From a virus: a stretch of 53,120 nucleotides of DNA. Under the pieces are notes generated by a model. It was not told the DNA's origin and searched no databases. It saw only the letters and a list, made by a program, of their open reading frames with translations. Location of the stretch: the IMG/VR virus record IMGVR_UViG_3300035633_000512, positions 1 to 53,120 of that record; one strand, 5' to 3'. Below, in pieces: positions 20,773-28,110 of the stretch; within the stretch, counting starts at the first letter, position 1, and each line of letters starts with the position of its first letter. Made by a program: the position numbers and the translations under genes.

Positions 20773-21055
20773 GCCGCCCCCGCTCCCCCAGCGTCAGCTC
20801 TGGTCAGTCGCAGTCCCCTTGCGCAGCGTGCTTCCGGGGTTTGCGTGTCGGCTGGCGAAGCGCATCGACGAGCGCTGCACGTACATCGAGGACCAACAGG
20901 TCCTCGTCGATGACGCATGGCGAATGCAAGTGGTCGACGTGGCCATGACCGCACGTGACATCGAACGCTTCGCCCACGCGCTCCGTGAGCATGCTCGGCA
21001 GGAGGCCGTCGTGTACTGGCTGAAATCACCAACCTTCAACGTGGCGGTGCGCTGA
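20762..21055 (+). CDS. Hypothetical protein (97 aa)
   Basis: The product starts MPTEPPPLPQRQLWSVAVPL and contains two probable beta-alpha units (CRLAKRIDERCTYIEDQQVL and MQVVDVAMTARDIERFAHAL). It is soluble, with no recognised domain. The ATG at 20762 is preceded by GAGGAGGGTGACC, a strong ribosome-binding site placed inside the end of the previous gene, which decides this start over 20747. It is one of a string of small genes between the AAA+ ATPase and the UvrD-like helicase. Confidence 0.6.
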   Translation: MPTEPPPLPQRQLWSVAVPLRSVLPGFACRLAKRIDERCTYIEDQQVLVDDAWRMQVVDVAMTARDIERFAHALREHARQEAVVYWLKSPTFNVAVR

Positions 21056-21056
21056 C

Positions 21057-21179
21057 ATGAATTACTACAGCGTGCGCATCAACGGCGCGTCCGGAACTTT
21101 CCAACCTTACGACGACATTCGCGAAGCCTGGCTAGCACGTGAGCCGGACGCACAGATTGAAGGAAATGGCGGCGCGTAG
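21057..21179 (+). CDS. Very small hypothetical protein (40 aa)
   Basis: ATG 21057 follows the previous stop by 1 nt, and the frame closes at TAG 21177-21179, whose last base is the first base of the helicase GTG start. The product is MNYYSVRINGASGTFQPYDD plus 20 more residues; it looks like a short beta hairpin and a helix with no cysteine or membrane segment. It is supported only by the seamless fit between its neighbours and ordinary codon use. Confidence 0.45.
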   Translation: MNYYSVRINGASGTFQPYDDIREAWLAREPDAQIEGNGGA

Positions 21180-22672
21180 TGGAGTGGAGTGAGCAGCAGA
21201 AGGCCATCTTCAAGGCCACTTCGAACCGTGACCGAAACCTGGTCGTGCGGGCGCGCGCAGGTACAGGCAAGACGACCACCGCTATCGCAGCGCTGGAGCA
21301 CGCTCCGCCGGGCGGCAAGGTCATCACCGCCTTCAACCGGCATATCGCCGCCGAGCTGAAGCGGCGCGTCTACAACCCCGACGGCGACATCGACGTGAAG
21401 ACGCTGCACGGTCTCGGGCTCGCGACCATCGGGCGGACCTTCGGCCGAGGCATCGAAGTGGACCCCGACAAAGGCATTCAGATCGCCCGCAAGGTGGCCG
21501 CCACCGTCCCGGAACCCAAGGACGACGAAGCGCGCCAGGTGTACAAGGAGCTGCCTCGTGCCCTGAAGCACCTCGCAGGTCTGTTCAAGAACGCGCAGCC
21601 TGCAGACCTGAAGGAGGCGCGTCGTATGGTCTACGCCTTCGACTGCTACAACCAGCACTTCCCCGCGTCGCAGATGGCCGAGCTGGCAGCACGTTGTCTG
21701 CAGCTCGCAGCGCAGGAGCGCTATCGCATCGACTACGACGACATGATCTACTTCCCGAGGAAATTCAACCTCGTCCCTGCGCCGCACTCCCTGGTCGTCA
21801 TCGACGAGCTGCAGGACATGAACCGCGGACAGCTGCACCTTGTCCTCGGAGCCGGGCGCCGGATCATCGCCATCGGCGACGAAAAGCAGGCCATCTATCG
21901 CTGGCGCGGGGCTGACTCAAAAGCCATGAAGAGGGTCATCGAAGCGCTCGACGCCGAAGTCTTGCCGCTCTCGACGACCTACCGATGCGACCGTGCCATC
22001 GTCGAGTACGTGAAGACCACGCTCTTCGGACTCGGGGACTTCCAAGCCAGAGACGACGCAGGCGACGGTAAGGTCTACGAGGTCGAGCATGACGAGCTAG
22101 ACCCGAGGCCGGGCGATTACGTCCTGTCGCGCTGGAACGCGCCCCTCGTACGCCACGCGCTCGATGCGGCCAATGAGGGCCACAAGGTCTGCGTGGTGGG
22201 CTCCGACATCGCCAAGCGTCTGAGTGGTATGCTCCGGGACTCGAAGCTTCAGGACCCTGGGCAGGTCCCGGCGTGGGCCACCGAGCAGGCGAACGGTGAG
22301 GCGGAGACCATGCGGGAGGAGGCTCGGGACGACCAGATCCCGGCGATGCTCGACCGCTACTCGGTGCTCATGTCGATGTCCGAGCACGCGACCTCGATGT
22401 CACATCTGCGGACCATCATCAGGACGCTCTTCACCGACACCCCTTCAGGCCGCGCGGTCACCTTCTCAACCGTTCACAAGGCCAAAGGCCACGAGCGCGA
22501 CCGCGTCTGGCTCTTGATGGAGGGCATCAAGGAGCCTGGCAAGAACGAGGAGGAGGACAACATTCACTACGTCGCGGCGACCCGAGCCAAGCACGAGCTG
22601 GTTCTGGTGCAGCCTCGCCCCAAGGTCCCGGGCCGTGACTGGTCCTTGTTCCACGACCCTGAGGAGTTCTGA
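21179..22672 (+). CDS. UvrD/Rep-like SF1A DNA helicase
   Basis: This 497-aa protein has a complete set of SF1A motifs: Q-motif WSEQQKAI, Walker A RARAGTGKTTTA, motif Ia TAFNRHIAAELK, Walker B VVIDELQDMN, motif III IGDEKQAIYRWRGAD, motif IV TTYRCD, motif V VTFSTVHKAKGHERD and motif VI NIHYVAATRAKHEL. It is shorter than cellular UvrD (about 720 aa) because the 1B and 2B insertions are small. It probably unwinds DNA 3'-5' in repair or removes recombinase filaments. The start is GTG 21179, overlapping the preceding TAG; no strong Shine-Dalgarno is present, so coupling is likely. Confidence 0.9.
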   Translation: MEWSEQQKAIFKATSNRDRNLVVRARAGTGKTTTAIAALEHAPPGGKVITAFNRHIAAELKRRVYNPDGDIDVKTLHGLGLATIGRTFGRGIEVDPDKGIQIARKVAATVPEPKDDEARQVYKELPRALKHLAGLFKNAQPADLKEARRMVYAFDCYNQHFPASQMAELAARCLQLAAQERYRIDYDDMIYFPRKFNLVPAPHSLVVIDELQDMNRGQLHLVLGAGRRIIAIGDEKQAIYRWRGADSKAMKRVIEALDAEVLPLSTTYRCDRAIVEYVKTTLFGLGDFQARDDAGDGKVYEVEHDELDPRPGDYVLSRWNAPLVRHALDAANEGHKVCVVGSDIAKRLSGMLRDSKLQDPGQVPAWATEQANGEAETMREEARDDQIPAMLDRYSVLMSMSEHATSMSHLRTIIRTLFTDTPSGRAVTFSTVHKAKGHERDRVWLLMEGIKEPGKNEEEDNIHYVAATRAKHELVLVQPRPKVPGRDWSLFHDPEEF

Positions 22673-22675
22673 CTC

Positions 22676-23200
22676 ATGTTTCGCATCCGCGCCCGCCACT
22701 GGAAGCAGGTGGCCAAGAAGTACCGAACCCACGCCCGAGACCTTGGCATCCTCCTGTCGCGTATCGACCCGAAGGTCGCCATTCAGGAGATGCAGTTCAC
22801 GGCCAAGACGGGACTGTCGATGGACATGCGAGGCAGGTGGCTGGCAGGCTTCGTCTTCATGTTCGAGGACCTGTTCGAAAACCAGCCTGATGAGGTCAAC
22901 TACTTGGAGATGGAGATGGGCGACCGAAAGCGTGGCATGTACCGTCTCGGGCTCACGCGCCCTGGCAAGCCGTCAGCGCACCAACGTCTTACTGCTCTCC
23001 TTGATGAACTCCGCGAACTCCGCGACCCCAACTACGGCTGGCTGGAGGACGACGTGCAGGCGCTCATCGAGCGGTACTCGCCACCGAAGGACGCGAAGTC
23101 CTGGACCGCGCAGGACGTCGCCCGCGAGCGTGCGCAAAAGAGCATCGCCGCCGGCGGACCTGGCACGCCCAAAGACGGCCTCGGAGCCCACCGTGACTGA
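22676..23200 (+). CDS. Hypothetical protein (174 aa)
   Basis: No family is recognised. The product starts MFRIRARHWKQVAKKYRTHA and continues with a mainly helical basic domain (LGILLSRIDPKVAIQEMQFT, MDMRGRWLAGFVFMFEDLF), then a polar C-terminus that becomes low-complexity (AQKSIAAGGPGTPKDG). The ATG lies 3 nt after the helicase stop, with GAGGAG about 10 nt upstream in the helicase end. The last 8 nt overlap the next gene. A role next to the helicase is possible but not shown. Confidence 0.6.
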   Translation: MFRIRARHWKQVAKKYRTHARDLGILLSRIDPKVAIQEMQFTAKTGLSMDMRGRWLAGFVFMFEDLFENQPDEVNYLEMEMGDRKRGMYRLGLTRPGKPSAHQRLTALLDELRELRDPNYGWLEDDVQALIERYSPPKDAKSWTAQDVARERAQKSIAAGGPGTPKDGLGAHRD

Positions 23201-23432
23201 GGTGCTCTACCCCGACACCCGAGACGCAGCCTTCCGCGAGGCGCTCGAAGCGCTGACGGGCGTGAAGGTTCCCAAGCATATCCGCTACGCGCCCCGAGAC
23301 GAGGCGCAGTACGAAGAGCTGATGGAGCTGATCGGCGAGCCGCCGAAGGTGCCATGGGCCACGACGACGGGCGTCATCTGTGCCGCGGAGAGCGTCGTCG
23401 AAACCGCCGTCGAAAACGGAAACATCAAGTAG
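23193..23432 (+). CDS. Small hypothetical protein (79 aa)
   Basis: GTG 23193 starts MTEVLYPDTRDAAFREALEA, with GGAG 7 nt upstream inside the preceding gene, and the frame runs to TAG at 23432. It has one clear helix (DAAFREALEALTGV) and another (EAQYEELMELIG). There is no known domain and no membrane segment. It is the last gene of the rightward run before the single leftward gene at 23527. Confidence 0.55.
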   Translation: MTEVLYPDTRDAAFREALEALTGVKVPKHIRYAPRDEAQYEELMELIGEPPKVPWATTTGVICAAESVVETAVENGNIK

Positions 23433-23469
23433 CCCGTTCGTCCGCTGACGGGTCTGTGCTTCACGGACG
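23433..23469. terminator. Hairpins between convergent genes
   Basis: Overlapping short stems are present: CCCGT-N10-ACGGG (23433-23452) and GTCTGTG-ctt-CACGGAC (23452-23468). The region separates convergent genes ending at 23432 and 23527, where a bidirectional terminator would be expected. No T-tract is present, so confidence is low. Nothing else is visible up to 23526. Confidence 0.3.
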
Positions 23470-23526
23470 ATAAAGGCGGAGGAAGACCCTGAAACGCCGC
23501 CACCGAGCTGCGTCTACTGTGCACAC

Positions 23527-23793
23527 TCAGTTCAAAGATGCCAACTGTGAGCTGGCCCATAGTTCTTGGGCCACGTCTTGGAGCACGCGGGGCTCGCCCA
23601 GCTCGTAGCCGAACCACCGCTTCCACACCCCCACCACGATGCAGTGCACGTCGTCGAAGCACTCCGGTGGCGTGTTCAGCAGCAAGAGTGCGATCTCGTT
23701 CACTTCGGGGTCGTATTCGTCCATCGGTGCGCCTAGCGCCAAGAGTCGCTCAGGGTCATGCTCGTTGATGACACGTCGGACAAGGGATCGCAT
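23527..23793 (-). CDS. DUF1871-like small protein (88 aa)
   Basis: This is the only leftward gene inside the rightward block. The product starts MRSLVRRVINEHDPERLLAL and continues GAPMDEYDPEVNEIALLL and a DDVHCIVVGVWKRWFG helix. The order (V..I..EHDP..LL..GAP.DEYD.E...I, then a helix ending in WF) matches the DUF1871 family of small bacterial proteins of unknown function. The start at 23793 shares the palindrome CATG with the divergent gene's start at 23792. A weak TTGGCA-N16-CAAGAC box upstream could give a leaderless transcript. Confidence 0.65.
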   Translation of the reverse strand: MRSLVRRVINEHDPERLLALGAPMDEYDPEVNEIALLLLNTPPECFDDVHCIVVGVWKRWFGYELGEPRVLQDVAQELWASSQLASLN

Positions 23794-25483
23794 GGCAGGA
23801 GTCTTGCATCGTCGTCTCGCCATGCCAACAGCCTTTGAGTCTCTTCGCTCGAACGTGAAGGGGCCGCTCGACATCAAGCTCGGTCCCTACACCTGCATCA
23901 CGGGCGGTAACCGTCTCGGGAAGTCCTCCATCCTGGACACGATTCGACTCGCCGTCACCGGGAAGCATCCGGTGGGCGCGCATCCCTCGGACCTTCTGGA
24001 GTTGGCACCTGAAGGCGCCGACCAGCTCTTCGCGGAGCTTGCGGGGCCGAGTGGCCGGCTCGTGTGGCGGATGGACATCCACCAAGGCAAGGCGCGGCGC
24101 TCGAAGGGCGTGATGGGCGAAGGTGAGTTCGGAACGCTCACGGCGGACCAGCGAGCGGGCATGTTGGTCCTCGACCACAACGCCATCTCGGAGTTCGGGG
24201 CTGAGCGCATGCGCCGCGCCGTCATGACACGCTTCGGGACTCTGGACGCTATCAAAGAGCCTGCCGGCCTGAACGAGGCGCAGCGGACGCTCTGGGACGA
24301 AGCTGTCCAGGCCAACCAAAAGGGTGACGCCGCCGAGCGACTGGGCGCCATGCAGAAGTGGTTCAAGTCCACTGCGAAGTCGAAGGGTGACGAGGCCAAG
24401 AAGAAGGAGCACACCGTCGACACGCTCCGTCAGCACACGGCGGACGTCGGAGGGGCTGACGTCCTCGCGGCGTTGGAAAGTCAGCTTGCAAAGGCGAAGG
24501 CGTACGAAGACGCTCAGGAAGCGCGCACCCGACGTGAGGAAAAGCGCTCCGAGTTGGAGGATGTCAACGCGCGCATCCGCGACCTGGAAGCTGTTGACGT
24601 CGACGGAATCCGCGCCGAACTCGCCCAAGCGAAGCAAGAACTCGAAGAGGCAAATGCGGCCTTGACGCGAGGTCGTGCGCTTGCCACGTTGCTCGAACGC
24701 GCTGAGGATTCCTGCCCCGTCTGTGGAACCGAAGGTGTTGACCTGAACATGATCCAAGCAGCCCTTCAAGACGGCATCACGCTGCGCCAGACCCAGGTCG
24801 AAGCGTCCGCCACAAAGCAGCGCACGCTCACACAGCGCCTGCCGGACGCTGAGCTTTCGAAGGTTCGGCAGGAGCGCTCGAACATCGAAGCCGAGCTGCG
24901 TCGCCTCGACGGCGAAATGCCCGAGTACTCCGGCCCTACGTCCCAGGAGCTTCAGTCCAAGGTCGACCTGATCCGCGACGCGCAGAACAACAAGCAGCGC
25001 CTCGACATCGAGACGGAGGCGATGCACCGATTGCTCGACGAGCAAGCGGTGGCCAAGCTGTTGGAACGCCAGGTCACCACGATGCTCAGCTCGTACCTAC
25101 AGGAAGTCCGGACGTCGGCTGAGGCGGCCGTGAACCGCTACATGCCGCAAGGCTTCCAGACCGAACTCCGCGTGACCGACACGGTCTGCGAGTGGCGCAT
25201 GGTCGGCTCGGACGACCGTTCACACAAATCCGGAGCCTATTCGGGCTCTGAGGGCGGAAGCCTGGCCTTGGCCCGCGCGCAGGCGTGGGGTGAAGGTGCC
25301 GCGTTCAAGCTCGTCCTTCAGGACGACACGGACCTCGGCGTCTTCGACAAGCCCCGGCTTCAGTCTGTCTTCGACAAATTCAAAGCATCCGTCGAGGAAG
25401 GCCTGCTCGACCAGGTCATCCTCGTTTGGAACCGTCCCGACGAAGTCCCATCGGACTGGACCGTCGTTCATCTTGGAGAATAA
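23792..25483 (+). CDS. Rad50/SbcC-like ATPase
   Basis: This 563-aa ABC-type ATPase has a split nucleotide-binding head: an N-terminal Walker A ITGGNRLGKSSILDTIR and a C-terminal signature YSGSEGGSLALARAQAW followed by FKLVLQDDTDLG. Between them are long coiled coils with a central zinc hook, EDSCPVCGTEG. This is the Rad50/SbcC/T4 gp46 architecture, shortened. The usual nuclease partner (SbcD/gp47) is not in this window. ATG 23792 has AAGGGATCGC in front; an in-frame ATG at 23822 is the alternative, with no Shine-Dalgarno. It probably processes DNA ends during recombination or replication. Confidence 0.85.
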   Translation: MAGVLHRRLAMPTAFESLRSNVKGPLDIKLGPYTCITGGNRLGKSSILDTIRLAVTGKHPVGAHPSDLLELAPEGADQLFAELAGPSGRLVWRMDIHQGKARRSKGVMGEGEFGTLTADQRAGMLVLDHNAISEFGAERMRRAVMTRFGTLDAIKEPAGLNEAQRTLWDEAVQANQKGDAAERLGAMQKWFKSTAKSKGDEAKKKEHTVDTLRQHTADVGGADVLAALESQLAKAKAYEDAQEARTRREEKRSELEDVNARIRDLEAVDVDGIRAELAQAKQELEEANAALTRGRALATLLERAEDSCPVCGTEGVDLNMIQAALQDGITLRQTQVEASATKQRTLTQRLPDAELSKVRQERSNIEAELRRLDGEMPEYSGPTSQELQSKVDLIRDAQNNKQRLDIETEAMHRLLDEQAVAKLLERQVTTMLSSYLQEVRTSAEAAVNRYMPQGFQTELRVTDTVCEWRMVGSDDRSHKSGAYSGSEGGSLALARAQAWGEGAAFKLVLQDDTDLGVFDKPRLQSVFDKFKASVEEGLLDQVILVWNRPDEVPSDWTVVHLGE

Positions 25484-25484
25484 C

Positions 25485-27560
25485 TTGGTAGCAGTTGCAG
25501 CACACGCCGCCCCCGCGCGGCCGATGGGGCTCTTTGCCCTCAACCTTCATACGCAGGAGTTCCAGCTGGACCCTGGATTCCTGGCCGACTACGCCAGTCG
25601 TCCGGTCAACTGGGGGCCCGTCGGCTACGTGGTCTACAAGCGCACGTATGCGCGGTTCCAGGACCCGAAGCGTCCAGGAGGCGCGTTCCGTCTCACGCCA
25701 GTCGGCGACTCCGAGGAGTGGTGGCAGACCGTCGCGCGTGTCGTCGAAGGGACCTATCAGATCCAGCAGCGTCACTGTGACATGAGTCGGGTCAACTGGG
25801 ACCCGGACAAGGCGCAGGCCAGCGCACAGCGGATGTACCAGCTGATCTTCGACTTCAAGTTCACCCCTCCTGGTCGCGGCTTGTGGATGATGGGCACACC
25901 GTACATCCGCGAGCACGGCTCCGCCGCCCTGAACAACTGCGCCTTCGTTTCCACTGAGAATATTGACCAGGACTTCAGCGAGCCTTTCATCTTCTTGATG
26001 GACATGTCGATGCTCGGTGTGGGCGTTGGCTCCGACACCCGCGGAGCTGGGCTCGTCACGATCCAGCGTCCGGTCGTGACGAGTGAGACGCACTCCATTC
26101 CGGACAGCCGTGAAGGTTGGATCGATGCTACGCGTCGTGTGCTCGAAGCCTACGTCGGAGGCGCGAACCTCCCCAAAGCCTGGAGCTACTCCGAGGTCCG
26201 TCCTGCCGGTGAGCCCATCCGCGGATTCGGAGGGACAGCCGCTGGTCCTGAGCCCCTGCGACGTCTCCTCGAAGAGGAGCTGCCCGTCATCCTGGAGCCA
26301 ATGATCGGAAAGACGATCGACGCATCGACCATCGTCGACATCCACAACGTGATCGGCAAGTGCGTCGTCAGCGGCAACGTTCGGCGCTCGGCGGAGATCA
26401 TGTTCGGCGAGCCGGACGATATGGACTTCCTTCGGCTGAAGGACCCCGAGGTCGCGGGCGAGCGCATGGCGGGCGAGAACTCGTGGCGATGGGCGTCAAA
26501 CAACTCCATCTTCGCGACGGTCGGCATGGACTACGACCTGGCCGCGGGCTTCACGGCAAAGGCCGGTGAGCCAGGCTACCTCTGGCTGGAGAACTGCCGC
26601 GACTTCGGACGCATGGTCGACCCGCCCAGCTACGTCGACCAGCGTGCCATGGGCGCCAACCCCTGCGTCGAGCAGACCTTGGAGTCCTATGAGCTGTGCT
26701 GTTTGGTCGAGACGTATCCCGCACATCACGAGACCGTCGAGGAGTTCGAGGAGACCATCAAGTACGCCTACCTGTACGCCAAGACCGTTACGCTGCTTCC
26801 GACCCACAACGAGCGCACCAACCGGGTCATGACTCGGAATCGCCGCATTGGTCTGTCGCAGTCGGGCATCGTGCAGAACGTCGCGAAGCACGGGTGGCGC
26901 AAGCACTTCGAGTGGTGCGACCGCGCCTATGGCGTCGTGCAGTCCTGGGACCGCATCTACGCCGAGTGGCTGGGTGTCCGTCCGTCGATCAAGACCACAT
27001 CGGTGAAGCCTTCAGGGACGGTGTCCAAGCTCTGCGGAGCCACGGCCGGTATCCACTACCCGATCGCGGAGCACTACATCCTGCGCATCCGGTTCTCGAA
27101 GACGAGTCCGATGGTCGAGCAGCTGCGCGCCGCGGGCTATCCGGTCGAGCAGGACGTGTACAACCCGGCGACCACCATGGTGGCCGAGTTCCCGGTGAAG
27201 GAGCCTTACTATTACAAGGCCGAGGCCGAGGTCTCGATGTGGGAGCAGCTGTCGGCTGCCTACCAGATGCAGAAGTGGTGGTCCGACAACCAGGTGTCCT
27301 GCACCATCAAGTTCGACCCGGCGACAGAGGGGCCCAGCATCGCGTCTGCGCTCTCCCTGTTTGACGACGGTCTGAAGGGCATCAGCTTCTTGCCGCACGA
27401 CCACGGCTACGCTCAGGCGCCTCAGGAGGCCATCACGGCCGAGGAGTACGAGCGCCGCGTGGCGCAGCTGGCGTCGGTCACGTTCCAGGGCGAGACCGCC
27501 GAAGCGGTTGACAAGTTCTGCGACGGCGGCGCCTGCACCGTCGACTTCTCGCAGTCCTAG
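25485..27560 (+). CDS. Adenosylcobalamin-dependent (class II) ribonucleotide reductase
   Basis: This 691-aa enzyme resembles the monomeric RTPR type. Visible landmarks are PPGRGLWMMGT, NNCAFVSTEN, FLMDMSMLGVGVG, the active-site region GANPCVEQTLESYELCCLVE, YAKTVTLLPTHNERTNRVM, NRRIGLSQSGI, SVKPSGTVSKLCGATAGIHY and the C-terminal redox pair C679-x4-C684 in KFCDGGACTV. It converts ribonucleoside triphosphates to deoxy forms using coenzyme B12, so host cobalamin is required. The start is TTG 25485, one base after the previous stop, with TTGGAG 7-12 nt upstream. It closes the nucleotide and replication block and is followed by a hairpin. Confidence 0.93.
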   Translation: MVAVAAHAAPARPMGLFALNLHTQEFQLDPGFLADYASRPVNWGPVGYVVYKRTYARFQDPKRPGGAFRLTPVGDSEEWWQTVARVVEGTYQIQQRHCDMSRVNWDPDKAQASAQRMYQLIFDFKFTPPGRGLWMMGTPYIREHGSAALNNCAFVSTENIDQDFSEPFIFLMDMSMLGVGVGSDTRGAGLVTIQRPVVTSETHSIPDSREGWIDATRRVLEAYVGGANLPKAWSYSEVRPAGEPIRGFGGTAAGPEPLRRLLEEELPVILEPMIGKTIDASTIVDIHNVIGKCVVSGNVRRSAEIMFGEPDDMDFLRLKDPEVAGERMAGENSWRWASNNSIFATVGMDYDLAAGFTAKAGEPGYLWLENCRDFGRMVDPPSYVDQRAMGANPCVEQTLESYELCCLVETYPAHHETVEEFEETIKYAYLYAKTVTLLPTHNERTNRVMTRNRRIGLSQSGIVQNVAKHGWRKHFEWCDRAYGVVQSWDRIYAEWLGVRPSIKTTSVKPSGTVSKLCGATAGIHYPIAEHYILRIRFSKTSPMVEQLRAAGYPVEQDVYNPATTMVAEFPVKEPYYYKAEAEVSMWEQLSAAYQMQKWWSDNQVSCTIKFDPATEGPSIASALSLFDDGLKGISFLPHDHGYAQAPQEAITAEEYERRVAQLASVTFQGETAEAVDKFCDGGACTVDFSQS

Positions 27561-27571
27561 CCCACCTGACG

Positions 27572-27610
27572 CGCGAGGAGGTACCCGATCAAGTCGCGGG
27601 CCTCCTCGCG
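27572..27610 (+). terminator. Hairpin after the ribonucleotide reductase gene
   Basis: CGCGAGGAGG (27572-27581) pairs with CCTCCTCGCG (27601-27610) around a 19-nt loop, starting 11 nt past the reductase stop. There is no T-tract (GTGTTAG follows). It marks the border between the early block and the late promoter. Confidence 0.5.
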
Positions 27611-27659
27611 TGTTAGCCCCGACCGAGCCCGGCTACGTCAGGACCCTCGGGCCACCCAA

Positions 27660-27676
27660 CGGGCCATGATGGCCCG
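27660..27676. promoter_or_regulatory. Palindrome upstream of the late promoter
   Basis: CGGGCCATGATGGCCCG is a perfect 8-bp inverted repeat around one base, ending 36 nt before the conserved upstream element of the late promoter at 27713. An operator or activator site is plausible. Apart from this, 27611-27712 shows no gene on either strand. Confidence 0.4.
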
Positions 27677-27712
27677 ATAGCCTTGGCGGCTGGTCCGCGA
27701 GGTTACCCTCAG

Positions 27713-27743
27713 TCGGCCCCGGAGATGCCGGTCACCGTACTAT
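27713..27743 (+). promoter_or_regulatory. Late promoter, copy 1
   Basis: TCGGCCCCGGA (27713-27723), 11 nt, then ACCGTACTAT with the -10-like TACTAT at 27738-27743. The copy at 47070 has the same elements at identical spacing (25 nt from TCGG to TACTAT). The -35 position reads GGCCCC rather than TTGACA. Here the -10 sits in a 7-bp inverted repeat (GGTCACC at 27730, GGTGACC at 27747). Transcription should begin within a few bases of the ATG at 27754. Confidence 0.65.
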
Positions 27744-27753
27744 TCCGGTGACC

Positions 27754-28110
27754 ATGGCGACCCCAAAGCAGGCAGCCGACAAGAAGACCGAGGACTACTG
27801 GACGAACTACTTCGGCGAGTATGGCCGGATGTTCGTTCGGGAAATCCCGCGTGTCATCAAGGCAGCGGTTCTCCCCGACTTCCGCCGCACCGCGAACGGT
27901 GAGCAGCGCCGAATCGAGGTCAAGGCGTCTCAGGTGGTGCCGCTTGGCTACACCGTCACCGCGGAGAACGGGCTGCACCTCGACGGTGTCGTCCGAATGA
28001 CCGTCGCGGAGAAGGGCGAGCTGCGCACCGCACAGCGTCTCTTCCACGCCGAGTTCAACGCGGACGGCGACCTCGCGGTTCTGAACACGCGAAAGGCGCC
28101 GGTGGCCTAA
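27754..28110 (+). CDS. Late hypothetical virion-associated protein (118 aa)
   Basis: This is the first late gene. Its N-terminal half (KQAADKKTEDYWTNYFGEYG and REIPRVIKAAVLPDFRRTAN) is clearly related to an internal segment of the 777-aa protein at 31799 (ADKKTKKYYKKYYGPYG and RDIPRRVKK), so the two share a domain of about 45 residues. The C-terminal half is beta-rich (IEVKASQVVPLGYTVTAENG). ATG 27754 was chosen over GTG 27748 because it fits the promoter spacing and matches the second late promoter. No Shine-Dalgarno is visible. The function is unknown. Confidence 0.65.
   Translation: MATPKQAADKKTEDYWTNYFGEYGRMFVREIPRVIKAAVLPDFRRTANGEQRRIEVKASQVVPLGYTVTAENGLHLDGVVRMTVAEKGELRTAQRLFHAEFNADGDLAVLNTRKAPVA

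Noticed and set aside
27558-27615. Minus-strand peptide-like sequence (TREEARDLIGYLLARQVG)
   Set aside because: It looks protein-like but has no start codon before an upstream stop, and the sequence is explained by the hairpin after the reductase gene.
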